This document shows positions 58,642 to 64,000 of a DNA stretch of 64,000 nucleotides, in pieces (position 1 is the stretch's first letter; each line of letters starts with the position of its first letter). The stretch is taken from NCBI RefSeq assembly GCF_042477335.2, contig NC_091255.1, positions 47,842,501 through 47,906,500 on the forward strand, in the 5' to 3' direction. Source of the DNA: Ovis canadensis (lineage: Eukaryota; Chordata; Mammalia; Artiodactyla; Bovidae). The notes under the pieces are model-generated. The model was not told where the DNA came from. It saw only the letters and a list, made by a program, of their open reading frames with translations, and did not search any database. Both the position numbers and the translations under genes were made by a program.

Positions 58642-61436
58642 CTACCCAGGGCATGAACACACACACACGCATGCACACACACCCCAGGTCCCATCCCTAC
58701 CCAGGGCATGAACAGGGTCAGGGCTGTGCCGGCCCCTGCTGTGCTGGGGAGGGTGCCGCTGGGGCGTGGCAGCAGCGTGTGTGCACACAGACAGAAGCCC
58801 TTGGGAAGTGGGAGTTGAGAAAGCCATGGGGTTGGAAATACACAACGTGGTCTCGGGGAGGAAGGGGGCGGCTCTGGGAGGGTCTGGGTTTAACCGGAAG
58901 GTCCTGAGCCTGCCTCCTGCTGGCTTCCAGTGTACCAGCAGCCCCAGCAGCAGCCGGCAGCCCAGTCCTATGGTGGCTACAAGGAGCCTGCAGCCCCAGT
59001 GTCCATACAGCGCAGCGCCCCGGGCGGCGGCGGGGTGAGTGGCCCGGCGGAGGGAGGTGGGGGAGGTAGGGTGAGCCTAGGGGAGGCTTCCTGGGCGTCC
59101 CTTTAGAAAAGACGTCCCTTCTTGGACACCCTTTTTTTGTTTTGTTTTGTTGGACAACCTTTAGGGAAAAAAACGCAGGTGAGACAATTCTCAGAGAAAT
59201 AAAGTAGCCTGAGATAAGAGACCTGCTGAGGCCTCAGGCTCCAGATGCTCAAGGGAGGGAAGGAACAGCAGTGGGTCTGAGAGGTCATCTGAAGGCTAAG
59301 GTCCCAGAGAGACCAGTCAGTGCTTCAAATACTTACTGAGCATGTTCTGGACAGAAGGGATGTGGTCTGAGTAACAGTTCACCTTTCTGCCCTCTTGGAA
59401 CTTACATTCCAGTCAGGGAGACAAACATGAATAGATAAGTAGGTATGTGGCAAAAGGTCATAGATAAGCCGTGAAGAAAAGGGGTGGGGGCAGCAAGGGC
59501 TCAGTAAAGGAATGAGTGGAGGAGAAGAACAGCACGTGTGAAGGCCCTGAGGCAGGAGTGTTCTAGGAGTGTTCAAAGGGCAGCAGGAAAGCCAAGTGGC
59601 TGGAGAGGGATGAGGTCTGATCATACAGGGACTCGTAGGCTTCAGGCTTCCTTGGGGGCTCAGACAGTAAAAAACCTGCCTGCAATGCAGGAGACCTAGG
59701 TTCACTGCCTGGGTTGGAAGGATCCCCTGGAAGGGAGTGGCTACCCACTCCAGTATTCTTGCCTGGAGAATTCCATGAACAGAGGAGCCTGGCATGCTCC
59801 GGTCCCTGAGGTCGCAAAGAGTCGGACATGACAGAGCGACTAACACTTGGACTTTCAGGCTGCCAGGAGGCCATCATGACTGGCAAGCTGTGCAGAGTAA
59901 GGGCTTTGACTTGTGTTTTCAAAGCTGGCTTCAGCAGCTGTGTTGAGAAGCAGCAATAAAAAGCTGAGGGAGGAAGCAGGGAGGTGAGCTGGGTGGCTGT
60001 TACGGGATGCAGGTGCAGATGGTGGTGACTTGGCCCAGGAGATTAAAGGCACAGTTGGTGACAAGGACTGAGGTCACTTCAGTCATTCCATGAGAGTTGT
60101 GACCTCTTTTTTTGTGTGTATGTGTGGTTTCTAATATTTATTCTTCTGGTTATAAAAGTAGTACATGAAGAGCATTGGATTGGGAGAGGTTATGAATCAA
60201 TCCTGCAGGAATTAAGTTACTTTCTCGGAACCTGTATTTCCTCATCTGGAAAGCAGGATAAGAAGCCTGGAGGGTTTTGATCTCTTATTCCATAGTCTTC
60301 AGGGCTGATGAAGCTGGTTTCTGCTGGGTTGGGGGGGGCGGGGGGAATTGGAAGTTTTGTGCTAAATAGGATAGGGGGCCTCTGAAGGGTTTACAGCCAG
60401 GAAGTAACTTCATCAGGTTTGCATTTTGGGAAGTTCCCCCTGAGATCACAATAGATGAACAATGGGAGGAGGCAGACCAGGGGAATGGAAACAGAAGGTC
60501 TGAACAGGGTCTTGGAGGTGGGGTGGGGTGGTGGGGCAGATCCTGGAGATTTCTAATGGATTCATCCAGCCCTGGACCCAAACGGATCCCAGAACCTGGC
60601 CTGGGGGACCCTAAAGGCTAAGCTGACTCCCAGAGACAAGTCAGTGTCAAGGGCAGTGATGGTCAGAGGACATTAGAATCTTGCCTGCTTCCAAGATTAC
60701 AGTTGGATTTCATGTGTTTTTATTGGACATTGCCTAGAGCTGGGGTTTAAACAGGAGACTTTGGCTGAGGTTGGAAGGTGGGATCTGACAGGTACTTCTT
60801 GTATCACCTGGAGTTTTTTCTCCCAGGAGTTGGTCTTTATCCTGAACTTAAGAACCAAATTCATCAACAGCTTCAAAAAAAACAAAAAAGACTGGTGTTT
60901 AGAATAATACAGATAATAGCACGCAGGGCAAGTCATCCTTTTATTTATTTATTTATTATTTATTTTTTTTTCCAAGTCATCCTTTTAAACTCAACCCAGC
61001 ATGGTGTCCACTGGACAGTACTGTATTCCAGTTCCAAGGGACAGGGTGGAGGTCCTGTAACCTCCATCCCTGTTTGTGTCTGGCCCTTAGGAGGTGCCAG
61101 GTGCATTGTTAATAAGGTGATCGCTCTCAGAAAGTATGACACAGAGGTGAGAAAACTTGAGGCAGAGCCTAGCCCGTCCTTGTCTCCCAGCTCCTGGTCC
61201 CCTCTGCTCTGGGGTCCCAGAGAGGTAGGCACCCCTGACTGACCGCGCCCCCACCCCTGCAGAAGCGGTACCGTGCTGTGTACGACTACAGTGCTGCCGA
61301 CGAGGACGAGGTCTCCTTCCAAGATGGGGACACCATTGTCAACGTGCAGCAGATCGACGACGGCTGGATGTACGGGACCGTGGAGCGCACCGGTGACACG
61401 GGGATGCTGCCAGCCAACTACGTGGAGGCCATCTGA
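24208..61436 (+). CDS. LASP1: LASP1, LIM and SH3 protein 1, complete, 7 coding exons, 260 aa
   Basis: Coding exons are 24208-24276, 31168-31262, 40696-40780, 48033-48140, 57937-58084, 58931-59034 and 61263-61436; every junction is GT-AG and in phase. The product is a cytoskeletal adaptor that binds F-actin at focal adhesions and membrane ruffles. The LIM domain spans residues 5-56 with zinc ligands C5, C8, H26, C29, C32, C35, C53 and H56. Two nebulin-like repeats (about 61-95 and 97-131) begin [20 protein letters not shown] and [21 protein letters not shown] proline- and glutamine-rich linker follows, with Y170 (human Abl site Y171). The SH3 domain (about 202-260) runs from [20 protein letters not shown] to [10 protein letters not shown]. 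Human LASP1 has 261 residues. Human Ser146 is Pro here and one linker residue is missing. Confidence 0.98.
30280..30465 (-). mobile_element. MIR SINE, minus strand
   Basis: Reversed MIR features: 'ggtgccaggtgctgtgctga', then 'attctgcagacacagaagtg' and 'gaggtcacccagctagcc'. Confidence 0.65.
30991..31160 (+). repeat. LASP1: Tandem duplication (2 x ~85 bp) at the LASP1 exon 2 acceptor
   Basis: The unit starting 'gtcccagggatggagcgctc' at 30991 recurs at 31076 with only a few mismatches. Both copies hold a branch-point-like CTTATCTGAC and a pyrimidine tract. The second copy runs into the true acceptor (ACCCCCAG at 31160-31167). The first ends in a cryptic one, TGGTCCCAG at 31073-31081. Confidence 0.95.
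31168..31262 (+). CDS. LASP1: LASP1 coding exon 2
   Basis: Encodes [20 protein letters not shown] and [11 protein letters not shown] plus two bases, most of the LIM domain including H26, C29, C32, C35 and C53. The donor is GC followed by GTGAGT. Confidence 0.97.
31303..31518 (+). mobile_element. Bov-tA/BovA-type SINE, full length
   Basis: 'gggcttccctggtggctcag' to 'gagtcggacacgactgagtg', followed by 'cactttcactttca'. It lies only 40 bases past the exon 2 donor. Confidence 0.92.
31585..31760 (-). mobile_element. MIR SINE, minus strand
   Basis: Reversed MIR core 'cccagtttacagagcaggaa' with 'actgaggtttgaggaaggg'. Confidence 0.65.
32275..32473 (-). mobile_element. CHR-type (tRNA-Glu-derived) SINE
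   Basis: Reverse copy: 'gtatttggctatgctgggtc', 'gttgcagcatgtgggatcta', and the head complement 'actggaccaccagggaagtc'. CHR SINEs are shared by ruminants and cetaceans. Confidence 0.85.
34845..34885 (+). repeat. GGGGT/GGGCT-rich tract
   Basis: Runs of four G's separated by one to three bases (ggggtggggctgggtggggt and on), able to form a G-quadruplex on the coding strand of LASP1 intron 2. Confidence 0.6.
36165..36290 (+). repeat. Local tandem duplication (2 copies, ~65-bp spacing)
   Basis: 'gtctggatccgctttagaaa' recurs as 'gtctggacccgctttagaaa' 65 bases on, each followed by a 'tcagaaggaataggt' / 'tcagaaggagtaggt' variant. Confidence 0.85.
36640..36830 (-). mobile_element. BovB 3' end fragment, minus strand
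   Basis: 'gttcagttcagttgctcagt', 'ctccctgcccatcaccaatt' and 'catcctctgttgcccccttc' are the reversed BovB 3' terminus, similar to that at 17405. Confidence 0.85.
40696..40780 (+). CDS. LASP1: LASP1 coding exon 3
   Basis: Encodes (A)[28 protein letters not shown]: the last LIM ligand H56 and the first nebulin-like repeat. The acceptor is TCCTGCAG and the donor is CAG followed by GTGAGG. Confidence 0.97.
41122..41207 (+). mobile_element. CHR-type SINE, 5' piece
   Basis: 'gccagtggttaagactcagc' then 'cactgcaggggacacgtgtt' and 'gatccctggtcagggattga' match the tRNA-derived head of CHR SINEs. Confidence 0.7.
41750..42030 (-). mobile_element. Two adjoining MIR SINE pieces, minus strand
   Basis: 'cattgtacagatggggaaac' with 'taaggctcagagacag' marks the first, and 'actttacagaagaggaaata' the second. 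Confidence 0.65.
42379..42586 (-). mobile_element. Bov-tA/BovA-type SINE
   Basis: Reverse copy from 'gcatgcgtgctaagtcgtgt' to 'accactgagtcacctgggga'. Confidence 0.88.
44625..44825 (+). mobile_element. MIR SINE, plus strand
   Basis: Nearly full MIR 3' half: 'cagtgaccttggaccagtta', 'tgcctttatctgtaaagtac', 'aacagttcctggcatacagt' and 'agcactcagtaaatgttcac'. Confidence 0.8.
46018..46235 (+). mobile_element. Bov-tA/BovA-type SINE with an 8-bp internal duplication
   Basis: 'gcctccctggtggctcagac' to 'gagtcggacacgactgagcg'. The tRNA-like B-box reads gttcgatcgttcgatccctg, with gttcgatc repeated. Confidence 0.9.
46255..46440 (-). mobile_element. MIR SINE, minus strand
   Basis: 'cattttatagatgtggacac' with 'aggcctgagaggttaaatca' is the reversed MIR core. 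Confidence 0.65.
47635..47850 (+). mobile_element. MIR SINE, plus strand
   Basis: 'gtgtgagcttgggcaggtga', 'tccttgtctgtaaaatggaa' and 'taaagctcttggcactcagg' are the MIR core and 3' part. Confidence 0.75.
48033..48140 (+). CDS. LASP1: LASP1 coding exon 4
   Basis: Encodes [20 protein letters not shown] then [16 protein letters not shown], the second nebulin-like repeat. The acceptor is CCTCCAG and the donor is AAT followed by GTAAGG. Confidence 0.97.
50322..50459 (-). mobile_element. CHR-type SINE, partial
   Basis: Reverse copy: 'atttggctatgcttggttgt', 'tccctgaccaggaatcgaac' and 'gagcaccaaggaagtctc'. Confidence 0.82.
50505..50660 (-). mobile_element. L1 3' fragment, minus strand
   Basis: 'tttttattgagctgtgattg' followed by 'aaggtgtccagcataatgat' is a reversed L1 3' end of an older subfamily. 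Confidence 0.7.
51170..51239 (-). mobile_element. L1 3' tip, minus strand
   Basis: 'gttgaagtatagttggtttt' and 'atagcaaagtgattcagtta' are the reversed L1 3' end. The mariner element starts right after it. Confidence 0.65.
51240..51321 (+). mobile_element. Short mariner MITE of the bovine Mar1 type
   Basis: About 80 bases consist almost only of two terminal inverted repeats: ctgggttgaccaaaaagttc at the left and, reversed, ttggcttggccaaaaagttt at the right, next to a TA. Such palindromic ruminant mariners are the recognised source of the bovine miR-2284/2285 family, whose members resemble AAAAAGUUCG-type sequence. Arm pairing is 10 bp (CCAAAAAGTT/AACTTTTTGG), then a poorly paired middle, then 6 bp near the loop. 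Confidence 0.85.
51370..51598 (-). mobile_element. CHR-type SINE, near full length
   Basis: Reverse copy: 'cggctttgctgggtcttagt', 'ccccacagcatgtgggatct' and 'ctgacccaacagggaagccc'. Confidence 0.85.
52139..52363 (-). mobile_element. Bov-tA/BovA-type SINE
   Basis: Reverse copy, preceded by a tgca/tgcatgca run, from 'atgctaagtcgctttagtcc' to 'accagcaccacctgggaaac'. Confidence 0.88.
52480..53190 (-). mobile_element. L1 LINE 3' end, minus strand, older
   Basis: 'gtatatgttgtgttggtttc', 'gtttactatgagatgctgag' and 'tgcatttgtctgattagtaa' are reversed L1 3' features. It is more diverged than the copy at 20080-20810. Confidence 0.8.
53275..53420 (+). mobile_element. MIR SINE, plus strand
   Basis: 'gagccttggtctccctgtct' followed by 'gaaaaatggggatgatcgta' is the MIR core. 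Confidence 0.65.
54285..54430 (+). mobile_element. MIR SINE, plus strand, partial
   Basis: 'gtcacttcacttctgtaaaa' then 'tggaaattaaagtgtacc' is a diverged MIR core. Confidence 0.5.
56235..56560 (+). mobile_element. Old non-autonomous DNA transposon, hAT-like
   Basis: 'taaatgttttaggctttgtg', 'tactcagctctgtagtgacg' and 'ctagtagaactttatttctg' recall a common mammalian MER element of DNA-transposon origin. The family name is not certain. Confidence 0.6.
56580..57015 (+). mobile_element. MER5A-like element split by a SINE
   Basis: The left part reads 'cactggttctcaaacttgag' to 'ggagcttttagaagtgcac'. The right part resumes at 'ttagaagtgcatattcc' (about 56887) and continues to 'gaagaccagactttaagaac'. 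The SINE between them is flanked by the shared TTAGAAGTGCA, a plain target-site duplication. Confidence 0.75.
56652..56884 (-). mobile_element. Bov-tA/BovA-type SINE nested in a MER5A-like element
   Basis: Reverse copy from 'gtgcgtgctaagccacttca' to 'tagcaccacctgggaagccc', bounded by TTAGAAGTGCA on both sides. Confidence 0.92.
57215..57430 (+). mobile_element. MIR SINE, plus strand
   Basis: 'gttaggaacacaggctctga', 'agtctccttgtctgttatat' and 'gcgtagtgcctggcgcctag' follow the MIR order. Confidence 0.65.
57540..57655 (+). mobile_element. Bov-tA/BovA SINE, 3' part
   Basis: 'ggagtggcaacccactccag' to 'agagtcagacatagttgagg'. Confidence 0.85.
57937..58084 (+). CDS. LASP1: LASP1 coding exon 5
   Basis: Encodes [20 protein letters not shown] then [20 protein letters not shown] and PHHIPASTP plus one base. 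It holds the end of the nebulin repeats and the start of the linker. Human RRDS(146)QDGSS reads RRDPQESS here. The donor is CCAG followed by GTGAGC. Confidence 0.97.
58085..58930 (+). other. LASP1: LASP1 intron 5 (846 bases)
   Basis: Two thirds of the intron is a minisatellite (58128-58715). The frame of exon 5 stays open through it up to a TGA at 58654-58656. Confidence 0.9.
58128..58715 (+). repeat. LASP1: CA-rich minisatellite in LASP1 intron 5
   Basis: Thirteen occurrences of ccagggcatg are spaced mostly 35-50 bases apart, separated by C-runs and (CA)n. Longer blocks are reused: 'ggaggaggtgag' plus 'gaagcctcg' at about 58129-58152 and again at 58476-58499, and 'caggtcccatccctacccag' at about 58175, 58511 and 58685. 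This shows a higher-order duplication of the array with its left flank. Confidence 0.95.
58931..59034 (+). CDS. LASP1: LASP1 coding exon 6
   Basis: Encodes (V)[20 protein letters not shown] then [14 protein letters not shown], the proline/glutamine-rich linker with the Abl-site tyrosine (Y170). The acceptor is GCTTCCAG and the donor is GGG followed by GTGAGT. Confidence 0.97.
59310..60560. repeat. Old dispersed mammalian repeat, same type as 14060-15250
   Basis: 'gaacttacattccagtcagg', 'aaggccctgaggcaggagtg', 'gagggatgaggtctgatcat' and 'ggtttacagccaggaagtaa' follow the order seen in the first block. A SINE splits it. Confidence 0.5.
59647..59858 (+). mobile_element. Bov-tA/BovA-type SINE
   Basis: 'cttccttgggggctcagaca' to 'gagtcggacatgacagagcg', inserted into the older repeat. 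Confidence 0.9.
61263..61436 (+). CDS. LASP1: LASP1 coding exon 7 (SH3 domain)
   Basis: Encodes [20 protein letters not shown] through [10 protein letters not shown] and TGA. The SH3 hallmarks ALYDY-like AVYDY, the acidic RT loop, DDGWMYG and the PANYV end are all present. The acceptor is CCCCTGCAG. Confidence 0.98.
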
Positions 61437-61808
61437 GCCCGCCGGGCACCGCCCGCCCCATCCGTCTTCAGTGCATTCCACAGCATCGCGTCTGTCCTGG
61501 GCGTGACCTGTCCACCCTTCGGTGTCTCTGTTTTTTAAATTCTGCGACAGCTTGTTTATCCTCCCCTTCTTCCAGCTTCTTTTGCCAACCGAAGCCTTGT
61601 TCTGCCATTTTCGCGGCGCCCCTTCTGGCAGGTTTTCCCCTTGACCAACTTCTTGGTTTTCTCTCTGGATGGAACACGTGTGAACCGCTCTGTGGGAGGC
61701 CAAGGCCTGTGGGGATGGTCTGGGTGGGTGACCCGTTGGCTCCCAGGCCTCTGCCTTCTCTCTTTTCTGCCCCCTCAGCCCCTCCTACCCACCTCCTCCG
61801 ACATCCAA

Positions 61809-61816
61809 ACATTCCA
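61809..61816 (+). promoter_or_regulatory. LASP1: Candidate miR-1/206 site in the LASP1 3' UTR
   Basis: ACATTCCA is an 8-mer match to the miR-1/206 seed. A second 7-mer ACATTCC lies at 61859-61865. Confidence 0.45.
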
Positions 61817-62930
61817 GGACTGGGGTGAGCCCCAGGACTCCCAGAGGAGGGGCTCCACACATTCCCAGGAGTGGGACCCTGCTGCCCGTGCCCTGGGATA
61901 GGGATGGGGGTGGGGAGGGTGCTCCTGTTGTGCCAGTGAGATGGGCTCTGTCTCTGCTTCTCAAAGATGGGGCTGCCGGCCCTCCAAGAGGTCCCCTCAC
62001 CACCTCCTCCCGCTCAAGGTTGACAGAGGCGGGTAGAGTACCTGCTTTGGAATTCATTCATCCTCCCCCACATGATTCCTTTTCACACTGTGATTTCACT
62101 CTCCTGCTCACCTGGGCCTGGTGTGGACGAGGAGCTAGACGCTCAGCTTGGGTCCGGGTCTCACCTTTCTGCTTTAGGGACAGCTGCAGGAAAGAGGGGA
62201 ATGGGGTGTTCTCTTCGCAGCCCTTTTCTCTCCCTCCCACTGAGTCTCCGGGGTCCCTGGCTTGCCTCCTCCTGAAAGATGGGGCAAGGAAGCCTCAGGC
62301 CTCTCGGCTGTGCAGCCCAGCCCCTGAGACCTGGTTAGACGGGCCGCTCCTCCTGGGAAGGCAGCTTGGGGCCTTCCATGGCCTCCGGCCACCCCACACC
62401 ACCTGATCTGACCCCAGGGGGACTGGACTGGGCGAAGCCATAGCCCGCTCTGTATCTCCACAACTTCCTCGAGGGGGAAGGAGTGGGTGTCTGCAGATGT
62501 CTGTGACAGGCGAGTGAGAGTGCGAGCGTGAGAGAAGCGGGCAGGGTGTGGGCTTTCAGGAGGGTGCACAGAGGGGAGGTCCTTGAGGGCGAGAAGTTCC
62601 TTATGTTTTCTTTGGAATGAGAATCCTTCCTTTCCTTCTCTCCCTGAATGGAGGAAGCCCACCACCCCCCCTTTCCAAAGTGCAGAAGTGAGGAGGGGGT
62701 GTGTACTTGGTGGGGGCTGATAATGGGGCCTGTAGCTTGCTGGTGGAAGGGGGAGAGGAGAGACTTCATGACTCCAGGCAGATACCTTCCCCCATCTCTG
62801 TGTCTTGGGCTATAGAATAGGGCCCGGGGGACCTGTGTCACCTACGCTGTGTTCCCCCCTCTTCCTGCCCCCAGCTCGCTCGTCTACCTAAAGCCTCCCT
62901 GAAGTAAGGGGAGAGGGTCCCAGGGCTTAC

Positions 62931-62940
62931 AAAACTGGAA
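62931..62940 (+). promoter_or_regulatory. LASP1: Candidate miR-145 site in the LASP1 3' UTR
   Basis: AAAACTGGAA matches miR-145-5p positions 2-10 (UCCAGUUUU) and has A opposite position 1. LASP1 is a reported miR-145 target in human cancer cells. Confidence 0.55.
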
Positions 62941-63396
62941 GCGCAGACCCGGGTTGAGGAAGGGAAAGATGGTGCTATCTCCAAGTCCCTTCTTCACTCT
63001 TGGGTGGCTGTGACCACCCTTGCCTGATTTTATGCATCTCTGGGCTTTCCTGTCACCTTCTGGGTCTCCCCCTTCATCCACTGACTCAGGCCCTACGGTT
63101 GACATCTTTGCATCCTTGTGCCTTGCAGGAGAGGGAGGGGCCTGCAGGCATGTTTAACATCTAGTCCTCACTGCTTGTGAGTTGACTTGGGAATATTTAC
63201 CCCTGATCAGAGGCTTGAGCCCCTGCCTGACCGATCCTTTTCCCTCCTTGGCCACAGCCACGGTGAGGGCGGGTGGAGAGTCTTATATTGGGCAGTGTGG
63301 GGGATGAGGGAAGCAGAGAAGGAACAATTTTGGGAGCCGTGGGCAGGCACTAGTCCGTTCTATTTCCTCTTAATCTCAAAGCACAATGTGGATTCT

Positions 63397-63405
63397 GGGA
63401 CCAAA
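63397..63405 (+). promoter_or_regulatory. LASP1: Candidate miR-133 site in the LASP1 3' UTR
   Basis: GGGACCAAA matches miR-133a positions 1-9. A second 7-mer GGACCAA lies at about 63833-63839, just before the poly(A) signal. LASP1 is a reported miR-133a target. Confidence 0.55.
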
Positions 63406-63840
63406 GGTCAGAGAGACATATCCTGTTGGAGAACCTGTGGTTGGCAGGGAAGTGAGAGGCTGGGAGGAGGGCTGGGGAGCAAGAAGTAGCCTGTTTTCGT
63501 TCAGCCTAATTTTTCTTCCAAAACAAGGCAAGCCAGCCACTGGAATCTTGCTGCCAGCCCTTGGTTCCTTCCATCCTAAAAATAGGGGACCTTTTCTCAC
63601 ACACCCCCAGAGAGAGGAGGGACTATTCACACTGGTGCTGAGGGACCTAGGGGCTGCTGAGAGTCCTTATTCCCTTCCAGAATCATCCATCCCCAGCAGA
63701 GCGCAGAACCTGAGGGCTGGGCCGAGTCCCTGGTCTTGTCCTACAGTTCACAGAGGGTTGTTTTTTGTTTTTAGCCAATCTAATCCCAGGAAAGAAGATG
63801 CAGCAAGGCTAGAATGTGAATATAACTTTAGTGGACCAAT

Positions 63841-63846
63841 AATAAA
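63841..63846 (+). terminator. LASP1: Poly(A) signal of LASP1
   Basis: AATAAA in 'caataataaaatgcaagg', 2.4 kb past the stop codon. It is the clearest canonical signal before the window end; a more distal site outside the window cannot be excluded. Confidence 0.65.
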
Positions 63847-64000
63847 ATGCAAGGAGCCCAATGGTGAGAAAAGTGAATTCTCTCAATATCACTTCCTGTT
63901 TTCTTCCTCATGTCCCTCCAGGGAAAAACTACTTTATTGCTTAATTTCTGCCTTTTCCCCCTTACATATGCACTTTGGGGCCTTTTTTTTTTTTTTTTAA

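Larger units (their letters stand above)
59035..61262 (+). other. LASP1: LASP1 intron 6 (2.2 kb)
   Basis: Holds an old dispersed repeat (59310-60560) of the same kind as 14060-15250, a nested SINE (59647-59858), and short AT-rich runs near 60935-60975. A 247-codon minus-strand frame at 60960-61703 is the antisense of exon 7 and flanks, not a gene. Confidence 0.7.
61437..63846 (+). other. LASP1: LASP1 3' UTR
   Basis: About 2.4 kb of G+C-rich sequence without young repeats follows the stop codon. Its length is close to the long 3' UTR known for mammalian LASP1. It contains seed matches for miR-1/206, miR-145 and miR-133, listed separately. Minus-strand frames here are not genes. Confidence 0.75.

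Noticed and set aside
58059-58709. Cys/Val-rich minus-strand frames ([10 protein letters not shown] repeats)
   Set aside because: They are translations of the CA minisatellite in the antisense direction, not genes.
60960-61703. 247-codon minus-strand frame over LASP1 exon 7
   Set aside because: It is the antisense shadow of the SH3 exon and its flanks.

Overview
The window is nuclear DNA from a ruminant, most likely a pecoran such as a bovid. The evidence is its load of ruminant-specific repeats: long BovB (RTE-type LINE) copies at both ends of the AT-rich half, about twenty tRNA-derived Bov-tA/BovA SINEs, several CHR-type SINEs and a short mariner element of the ruminant miR-2284/2285 type. 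The species cannot be named from the sequence alone.

Three spliced protein genes can be rebuilt exactly. Their order matches, from memory, the human 17q12 block C17orf98 - RPL23 - LASP1. C17orf98 (minus strand, 3 coding exons, 154 aa) lies at 3603-6598. RPL23 (minus strand, 5 coding exons, 140 aa) lies at 9467-13238. LASP1 (plus strand, 7 coding exons, 260 aa) runs from 24208 to 61436, and its 3' UTR reaches a poly(A) signal near 63841. Four tRNA-Cys(GCA) genes lie beside and between these genes (2744-2815, 18544-18615, 21501-21572, 23263-23334). A lone, palindromic B-box/T-arm sits between the last tRNA and the LASP1 start.

Layout: 1-2480 is a minus-strand BovB copy with a nested SINE. From 2480 to 6700 come one tRNA and C17orf98. 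From 6700 to 9430 is a BovB fragment and a run of SINEs in opposite orientations. From 9430 to 13440 is RPL23. From 13440 to 22800 is gene-free apart from two tRNA genes and is filled with an L2, a BovB, an L1, a MER5A-like element and an unplaced old repeat. At about 22.8-23.5 kb the base composition shifts sharply to GC-rich, with the CpG island of LASP1. The remaining 40 kb is LASP1, with long introns carrying mainly short SINE, MIR and CHR copies, one L1 block and the mariner.

The genes do not form one pathway. RPL23 is a constitutive ribosomal protein gene with a 5'TOP-like start, C17orf98 is a small gene that I recall as testis-enriched, and LASP1 encodes an actin-binding LIM-nebulin-SH3 adaptor. 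I found no undescribed multi-gene system. The points worth a second look are: Pro in place of the human PKA/PKG site Ser146 in LASP1; a tandem duplication of the LASP1 exon 2 splice acceptor; a minisatellite just inside LASP1 intron 5 that stays open in frame with exon 5; a GC-AG intron in C17orf98; the tRNA-Cys group with its lone B-box; and near-perfect miR-145, miR-133 and miR-1 seed matches in the LASP1 3' UTR.
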